A stretch of 9,506 nucleotides of DNA, taken from Sphingomonas paucimobilis. Its GTDB lineage: Bacteria; Pseudomonadota; Alphaproteobacteria; Sphingomonadales; Sphingomonadaceae. The notes below the pieces were generated by a model. That model did not search any database. It was not told the origin of the DNA and saw only the letters and a list, made by a program, of their open reading frames with translations. Shown here piece by piece: positions 6,431 through 9,506 of this stretch. The DNA lies in NCBI GenBank assembly GCA_945860425.1, contig CAMAQU010000053.1, positions 1 to 9,506 of the forward strand, read 5' to 3'. Positions within the stretch are counted from its first letter, which is position 1. Every line of letters begins with the position of its first letter. A program made the translations under genes and the position numbers.

Positions 6431-7498
6431 ATGTCAGACGTTCTCGCCACGGCACTGACCAAGCGGCTTGGTTGCCGCCTGCCCGTGATCCAGACCGCGA
6501 TGGGCTGGGTCGCCAAGCCGGAGCTTGTGGCCGCGTCAAGCAATGCCGGTGCTTTCGGATTTCTGGCATGTGCCGTGATGACACCGACGGAAGCGGGTGA
6601 GGAAATTGCGCGTCTACGCGATCTGACGACCCATAATTTCGGCATTAACTTCCATAGTTTCCAGCCGGGAGCGGCGGAGATTGTTGAACTCATCCTCAAG
6701 CACAGCGACCGGGTGAGTGCGGTGAGCTTCGGGCGTGGGCCAGATGCCAAGATGATCGGGCGTTTCCGCGATGCCGGAATTCTCTGCATCCCAACAGTTG
6801 GCGCTGTGAAGCATGCGGAAAAGATGGTTCAACTTGGTTGTGAGATGATCACCGTTCAAGGCGGCGAGGGGGGCGGGCATACCGGTGCTGTGCCCACGAC
6901 AGTGCTCTTGCCCCAGGTGCTCGATGCTGTGGATGTCCCGGTTGTTGCAGCGGGTGGCTATGGGGATGGGCGTGGCCTTGCGTCCGCGCTTGCCTATGGT
7001 GCGGCCGGTATTGCGATGGGAACGCGTTTCTTGATGACCGCCGAAAGCCCGGTGCCGTCTGCGCCCAAGGCGGCCTATGTTAAGGCGGGCATAGGCGATA
7101 TTGCTGTCTCCACCAAAGTTGATGGCATTCCGCAGCGGATGATCCTGAATCCCTTGCTCCGGCGCATCGAAGGCTCTGGCAAGATCGCGATGTGGGCGCG
7201 CGCCGTTGAGGCAGGACTGGAGATGAAGCGCCAATCCGGCATGAGTTGGGGGCAGGTGATCTCAACCGCGCGCAGCATGACGTCGCATGGTGAAATGCCC
7301 CTTACCCAGGCCATGATGGCCGCCGCCGCGCCGATGATGATCCAGCGTGCCGTTGTGTCCGGAGATGCCGAGCACGGTCTAATGGCCACTGGCGTTGTGG
7401 CTGGCCGGCTGAAGGACTTGCCGAGCTGTGCAGACCTCATGACCTCCATCGAAACCGAAGCGCGCGCTCGCATTGCCGCGCTGACCGCAGGGAACTGA
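6431..7498 (+). CDS. ipdC: IpdC-type flavin oxidoreductase of the nitronate monooxygenase family
   Basis: FMN-binding TIM-barrel protein of 355 residues, the same length I recall for M. tuberculosis IpdC (Rv3553). IpdC is required for C/D-ring catabolism and is thought to set the ring double bond in the 5-oxo HIC-CoA series that creates the EchA20 substrate. Motifs are QTAMGWVA (21-28), FGINFH (70-75), IPTVGAVKHA (120-129), the flavin phosphate loop QGGEGGGHTG (143-152), AAGGYGDGRGLA around 175-186, and AMGTRF shortly after. A C-terminal GRLKDLPSC block matches the remembered IpdC end. These place it in the IpdC branch rather than with true nitronate monooxygenases. GGAGG at 6413-6417 is 13 bases before the ATG, longer than ideal, and the gap to the previous gene is only 5 bases, so coupling with the upstream gene is likely. 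Confidence 0.92.
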   Translation: MSDVLATALTKRLGCRLPVIQTAMGWVAKPELVAASSNAGAFGFLACAVMTPTEAGEEIARLRDLTTHNFGINFHSFQPGAAEIVELILKHSDRVSAVSFGRGPDAKMIGRFRDAGILCIPTVGAVKHAEKMVQLGCEMITVQGGEGGGHTGAVPTTVLLPQVLDAVDVPVVAAGGYGDGRGLASALAYGAAGIAMGTRFLMTAESPVPSAPKAAYVKAGIGDIAVSTKVDGIPQRMILNPLLRRIEGSGKIAMWARAVEAGLEMKRQSGMSWGQVISTARSMTSHGEMPLTQAMMAAAAPMMIQRAVVSGDAEHGLMATGVVAGRLKDLPSCADLMTSIETEARARIAALTAGN

Positions 7499-7503
7499 AC
7501 TCC

Positions 7504-8259
7504 ATGCCTATCACCACAGAAATTCGGGATCGCATTGCTGAGATCGTCTTTGACGTCCCGCCCGTAAATGCGTTTGATAGCGAGACGTGGATGAGCCTTC
7601 CCGCCATGATCACGGCCGCTGCGCGCAATCCTGACGTGAATTGCGTCCTCATCCGGGCAGCGGAGAGCGCGCGTGGATTTTGCGGCGGCGTCGACATTAA
7701 GGAGATGCAGGCGCACCCAGAGCGGATCACGATCCTCAATCGCGGCAACTATCTGACATTCAAGGCAATCCGTGATGCAGAGGTGCCGGTTGTTTCAGCC
7801 GTGCATAAGTTTGTGATTGGCGGTGGGATCGGTATTTGCGGGGCGAGCGATACAATCATTGCCGCGGATGATGCGTTCTTCTCTTTGCCGGAGGTTGATC
7901 GCGGGGCAATGGGCGGGGCAAGCCATTTGTCGCGTATGCTTCCCCTCCACAAGGTGCGCGCGGCCTTCTTCACCGGCGGCAATATTCCGGCTGAAGAAGC
8001 CTATCGCTTGGGCGCTGTCGAAAAGGTTGTGGCGCGCGAAAAGCTAATCGAGGAAGCACAGGCATTTTGTTCGGTGATTGCGTCTAAGAGCCGCAAGGCT
8101 CTGGTGATTGCCAAGGAAGCGCTGAACGGGCTTGAGCCGCGCGACGTGGACCGCGGCTATCGCTGGGAGCAGGGCTTCACGCTCGAAATGTACATGCATG
8201 AGGACTCGCAGAAATCTCGCGATGCCTTTGTCGAGACGGGTAAGGCCGCGAAGTTCTAA
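7504..8259 (+). CDS. echA20: EchA20-type crotonase, D-ring-opening CoA hydrolase
   Basis: Crotonase-fold enzyme of 251 residues (M. tuberculosis EchA20 about 247). EchA20 hydrolytically opens ring D of HIEC-CoA to COCHEA-CoA, the substrate of IpdAB; in Comamonas the counterpart is called ScdY. The match to remembered EchA20 is strong throughout: MPIT start, VPPVNA (18-23), GVDIKEMQ (62-69), IGGGIG (105-110), LPEVDRGAMG (128-137), HLSR, KEALN and a near-terminal YRWEQGFT block. Only one of the two hydratase glutamates is present: Glu130 (the Glu164 position), while the Glu144 position is Gly110, as in EchA20, fitting a hydrolase rather than a hydratase. AGGGA at 7489-7493 serves as ribosome site 10 bases upstream. 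Its TAA overlaps the following ATG. Confidence 0.93.
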   Translation: MPITTEIRDRIAEIVFDVPPVNAFDSETWMSLPAMITAAARNPDVNCVLIRAAESARGFCGGVDIKEMQAHPERITILNRGNYLTFKAIRDAEVPVVSAVHKFVIGGGIGICGASDTIIAADDAFFSLPEVDRGAMGGASHLSRMLPLHKVRAAFFTGGNIPAEEAYRLGAVEKVVAREKLIEEAQAFCSVIASKSRKALVIAKEALNGLEPRDVDRGYRWEQGFTLEMYMHEDSQKSRDAFVETGKAAKF

Positions 8260-9422
8260 TGCATCTTGAATATACAGCAGAACAACATGCTTTCCGTGCC
8301 GAAGTCCGCGCATGGATGGAGGCGCATGTGCCGAAGGACGCGCTCGTCACGCTGGAATGCCGCGAAGGTTATGACCAGCACGTCGCGTGGGAACGGACAT
8401 TGTCCAGCGGAAATTGGGGCATGGTCACATGGCCAGAAGCCTATGGCGGGCGCGGACTTGATCTGATCCAGTGGCTGATTTTCGAAGAAGAGTATTTCCG
8501 CGCAGGCGGCCCCAATCGTGCGAACCAAAATGGTATCTTCTTGCTTGGCCCGACGATCATGGAGTTCGGCACGGACGAACAGAAGAAGCGCTTTCTCAAC
8601 CCCATGGCGAAGGGCGAAGTTATTTGGGCGCAGGCTTGGTCCGAACCGGGCGCAGGTTCGGATATGGCGGCCATTTCATCAAAGGCCGTCCGTGACGGTG
8701 ACCATTATGTGATTACGGGTCAAAAAACCTGGTCCAGCCGCGCGGCCTTTGCCGATTGGGGTTTCGGCATGTTCAGGACGGACCCAGATAGCAAGCGCCA
8801 CAAGGGGCTAACGTTCATCCTGTTTGATCTGAATACACCGGGGATCACGCGGCGCCCGATCCGGCAGTTGCATGGGGACACCGGCTTTGCCGAACTCTTC
8901 TTTGACGAAGTTCGCGTGCCAGTTGAAAATTGTCTCGCTGGCGAGGGCGAAGGTTGGAATGTTGCCATGGCAACGGCGGGCTTTGAGCGTGGTTTGATGT
9001 TACGGTCTCCCGGACGCTTTCAAGCAACGGCGAAGCGGCTGATCGATCTCTATCGCAAACACGAGGCAGACGCAGCGCCCGCGGCGCGCGAAGCCGTTTT
9101 GCAGGCATGGATGTCGGCTCAGGCTTACGCCTACAACACCTATGCGGTCGCGGCCAAAATCATGGCGGGTGGAAAAATTGGTGCGGAAGCGAGCCTGAAC
9201 AAGATTTTCTGGTCTGAACTCGACCGCTCAATGCACCGCACGGCGATGCAGCTTTTGGGCGCATATGCCGAGCTGAAGCGTTTCGACGACGGTTCGGTGA
9301 ACCAGTGGCTGGAAGGATATATCTTCTCGCTATCCGGCCCCATCTATGCCGGGTCGAATGAGGTTCAGCGCAACATCACGGCGGAACGGATGCTTGGGCT
9401 GCCGCGCGTGGGGGCAGGCTGA
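8259..9422 (+). CDS. Acyl-CoA dehydrogenase, first subunit of a probable steroid-type heteromeric pair
   Basis: FAD-dependent acyl-CoA dehydrogenase, 387 residues, full family length. Visible are WPEAYGGRG (58-66), QAWSEPGAGSDMA (125-137), GQKTWSS (154-160), the beta-domain end FFDEVRVP (214-221), and the FAD-binding QWLEGY and YAGSNEVQRNI segments near the end. The usual catalytic Glu of short- and medium-chain enzymes (YEGT) is replaced: here Tyr363-Ala364-Gly365-Ser366. Glu243 in GFERG lies where isovaleryl-CoA dehydrogenase keeps its base (LERL), so it is the likely base. Sequence character recalls mycobacterial FadE30-like enzymes, and by position with a second ACAD it fits ScdC1/C2 of Comamonas, which desaturate the HIP-CoA side chain. 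A role later in the pathway (FadE31-33-like) cannot be ruled out. Starts in the TAATG overlap with echA20 and ends in a TGATG overlap with its partner. Confidence 0.9.
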   Translation: MHLEYTAEQHAFRAEVRAWMEAHVPKDALVTLECREGYDQHVAWERTLSSGNWGMVTWPEAYGGRGLDLIQWLIFEEEYFRAGGPNRANQNGIFLLGPTIMEFGTDEQKKRFLNPMAKGEVIWAQAWSEPGAGSDMAAISSKAVRDGDHYVITGQKTWSSRAAFADWGFGMFRTDPDSKRHKGLTFILFDLNTPGITRRPIRQLHGDTGFAELFFDEVRVPVENCLAGEGEGWNVAMATAGFERGLMLRSPGRFQATAKRLIDLYRKHEADAAPAAREAVLQAWMSAQAYAYNTYAVAAKIMAGGKIGAEASLNKIFWSELDRSMHRTAMQLLGAYAELKRFDDGSVNQWLEGYIFSLSGPIYAGSNEVQRNITAERMLGLPRVGAG

Positions 9423-9506
9423 TGGATATGCTTTTGACCGAAGACCAATTGGCGTTGGCAGAAACGGTGCGCGACTATCTGTCTGGCACGCATGGGCCAG
9501 AAGTGC
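9422..9506 (+). CDS. Acyl-CoA dehydrogenase, second subunit (partial, only the N-terminus is in the window)
   Basis: Twenty-eight codons are visible, beginning MDMLLTEDQLALAETVRDYL, the usual amphipathic first helix of acyl-CoA dehydrogenases, and continuing off the right edge. The start ATG shares a base with the preceding TGA; a second in-frame ATG at 9428 is an alternative. Two adjacent, overlapping ACAD genes in a steroid cluster usually encode an alpha2-beta2 enzyme with one active site per pair, so this is most likely the partner of the 8259-9422 product. Too little is visible to judge its catalytic residues. Confidence 0.8.
   Translation, partial: MDMLLTEDQLALAETVRDYLSGTHGPEV

Noticed and set aside
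5823..6584. Minus-strand frame of 253 codons
   Set aside because: Antisense to the crotonase and the ipdC start; composition is that of a reverse-strand shadow of a GC-rich gene.
6431..7498. Nitronate monooxygenase (the label automatic annotation would give)
   Set aside because: Same superfamily, but length, motifs and location match IpdC of steroid catabolism.
7075..7716. Minus-strand frame of 213 codons
   Set aside because: Antisense to ipdC and echA20; no domain signature, and both sense genes are unmistakable.
1..9506. Mobile elements, CRISPR arrays, defence systems, tRNA or rRNA genes
   Set aside because: Nearly every base is accounted for by catabolic genes with tight spacing; no transposase, integrase, repeat-spacer pattern or RNA signature was seen.

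Overview
This window is a compact block of bacterial steroid ring-degradation genes. Eleven genes fill almost all of it. Two are on the minus strand and nine on the plus strand, facing away from one 184-base control region at about 1978-2161. The moderately GC-rich base composition (roughly 55-60% by eye), Shine-Dalgarno sites and overlapping stop/start codons point to a Gram-negative proteobacterium. A sphingomonad-like alphaproteobacterium is my best guess, but no rRNA or taxonomic marker is present. Family assignments rest on recognising protein motifs and remembered M. tuberculosis homologues, not on a database search.

Minus strand, reading leftwards: an HsaA-type flavin-dependent hydroxylase (763-1977), then an HsaD-type C-C hydrolase (1-749) that runs off the left edge. 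Plus strand: an SDR dehydrogenase (2162-2929), an HsaC-type extradiol dioxygenase (2935-3849), the two IpdA/IpdB ring-cleaving hydrolase subunits (3849-4727 and 4727-5518), a crotonase-fold protein lacking the usual catalytic glutamates (5532-6425), an IpdC-type flavoprotein (6431-7498), an EchA20-type ring hydrolase (7504-8259), an acyl-CoA dehydrogenase (8259-9422), and the first 28 codons of a second acyl-CoA dehydrogenase (9422 to the right edge).

Together these cover most of the late 9,10-seco pathway. HsaA (with a reductase HsaB not seen here) hydroxylates the aromatised A ring of 3-HSA to a catechol. HsaC opens the catechol by meta-cleavage, and HsaD splits the product into a C/D-ring indanedione propanoate (HIP) and a hydroxy-hexadienoate. 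After CoA activation of HIP (ligase not in window), the acyl-CoA dehydrogenase pair and crotonase are placed to shorten the side chain. The SDR and IpdC adjust ring oxidation state, EchA20 opens ring D and IpdAB opens ring C. Genes for A/B-ring and C/D-ring catabolism, which belong to separate KstR and KstR2 regulons in mycobacteria, are joined here in one divergent unit.

Not in the window, and so expected in the flanks or elsewhere: HsaB, HsaEFG, KshAB, KstD, a FadD3-type ligase, a FadA6-type thiolase and a transcriptional regulator. I found no tRNA, rRNA, CRISPR array, insertion sequence or phage gene. The chemistry is known; the open questions are the crotonase without catalytic glutamates, the non-canonical catalytic base of the acyl-CoA dehydrogenase, the exact role of the SDR, and the regulator of the shared control region.
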